Part shown: positions 4,874 through 5,013 of the stretch, piece after piece
Layout: each line of letters starts with the position of its first letter
Position numbering within the stretch: the stretch's first letter is position 1
Assembly: GCA_003157895.1 (NCBI GenBank)
Contig: PMKW01000130.1
Span: forward strand, 1-5,013
DNA: 5,013 bases
DNA from: Methanoregula sp.
GTDB lineage: Archaea; Halobacteriota; Methanomicrobia; Methanomicrobiales; Methanospirillaceae
Direction of reading: 5' to 3'
Notes under the pieces: model-generated
The model's input: only the letters and a program-made list of their open reading frames with translations
Databases searched by the model: none
Told to the model about the DNA's origin: nothing
Made by a program: the position numbers and the translations under genes

Positions 4874-5013
4874 GTGTGTTCTTCCATTACTGATATTTCC
4901 CGGGATCCATACCCGGCCGGCACTGCTGACTTCGGGACCATCGGGAGCATCGGGGAGCTCGAAGGCGTGGCCGAAGGATCCGTCTGGCAGCATTTCGAGC
5001 GGCTGACCGCGTT
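4874..5013 (+). CDS. N-terminus of an unrecognised protein (runs off right edge)
   Basis: The frame encodes 46 residues plus two bases to the window end: (M)CSSITDISRDPYPAG, then TADFGTIGSIGELEGVAEGS and VWQHFERLTA. Codon use is strongly gene-like (third positions mainly G/C) and the peptide has normal composition, so this is probably the start of a real gene. The GTG at 4874 is chosen because AAGGTGAG (4859-4866), a strong match to the archaeal anti-Shine-Dalgarno, lies seven bases before it. A GTG at 4862, inside that ribosome site, is the alternative. No signal peptide or membrane segment is visible, so a cytoplasmic protein is expected. I cannot name the family from 46 residues. Confidence 0.6.
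   Translation, partial: MCSSITDISRDPYPAGTADFGTIGSIGELEGVAEGSVWQHFERLTA

Noticed and set aside
1..5013. Search for insertion sequences, integrase or CRISPR arrays
   Set aside because: No transposase motifs, flanking inverted repeats with target duplications, tRNA att sites or regularly spaced repeats were seen.

Overview
The window looks like chromosome of a methanogenic or related euryarchaeon; I favour Methanomicrobiales (Methanoregula/Methanosphaerula-like), but that is inference. The reasons are archaeal TATA-type promoter boxes, poly-T terminators without a required stem, a DUF104/AF2212-type antitoxin next to a PIN-toxin remnant, secreted proteins with many N-glycosylation sequons, and a phosphoenolpyruvate synthase of the gluconeogenic kind used by methanogens. 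GC content is moderate, with sharply AT-rich promoter islands.

Layout. Positions 1-1082 (minus) hold the N-terminal 360 codons of phosphoenolpyruvate synthase, which runs off the left edge. Immediately upstream of it (about 1215-1602, minus) lies a decayed toxin-antitoxin pair: a DUF104-type antitoxin with no ATG, then the N-terminal half of a PIN-domain toxin whose first catalytic Asp is replaced by Asn and whose C-terminal half is gone. The toxin remnant is in the same open frame as ppsA, so a gene caller could wrongly extend ppsA by 50 or more codons. Positions 1650-2046 are GC-rich with coding-like fragments in several frames but no gene I can support.

An AT-rich promoter and an unusually structured leader (about 2128-2323, two hairpins) precede a 425-residue secreted protein of unknown function (2324-3601, plus). 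A short T-rich gap separates it from a 192-residue membrane-anchored extracellular protein with one Ig-like beta-sandwich domain (3654-4232, plus). Together these look like a two-gene cell-surface module, and they are the most interesting intact content here. Positions 4233-4873 contain no solid gene, but two overlapping short frames with coding-like codon use suggest debris or small proteins. A new plus-strand gene with a good Shine-Dalgarno sequence appears to start at 4874 and runs off the right edge.

Only ppsA can be given a firm biochemical role. The surface pair and the right-edge gene are unrecognised. The rest is regulatory sequence or decayed accessory DNA.
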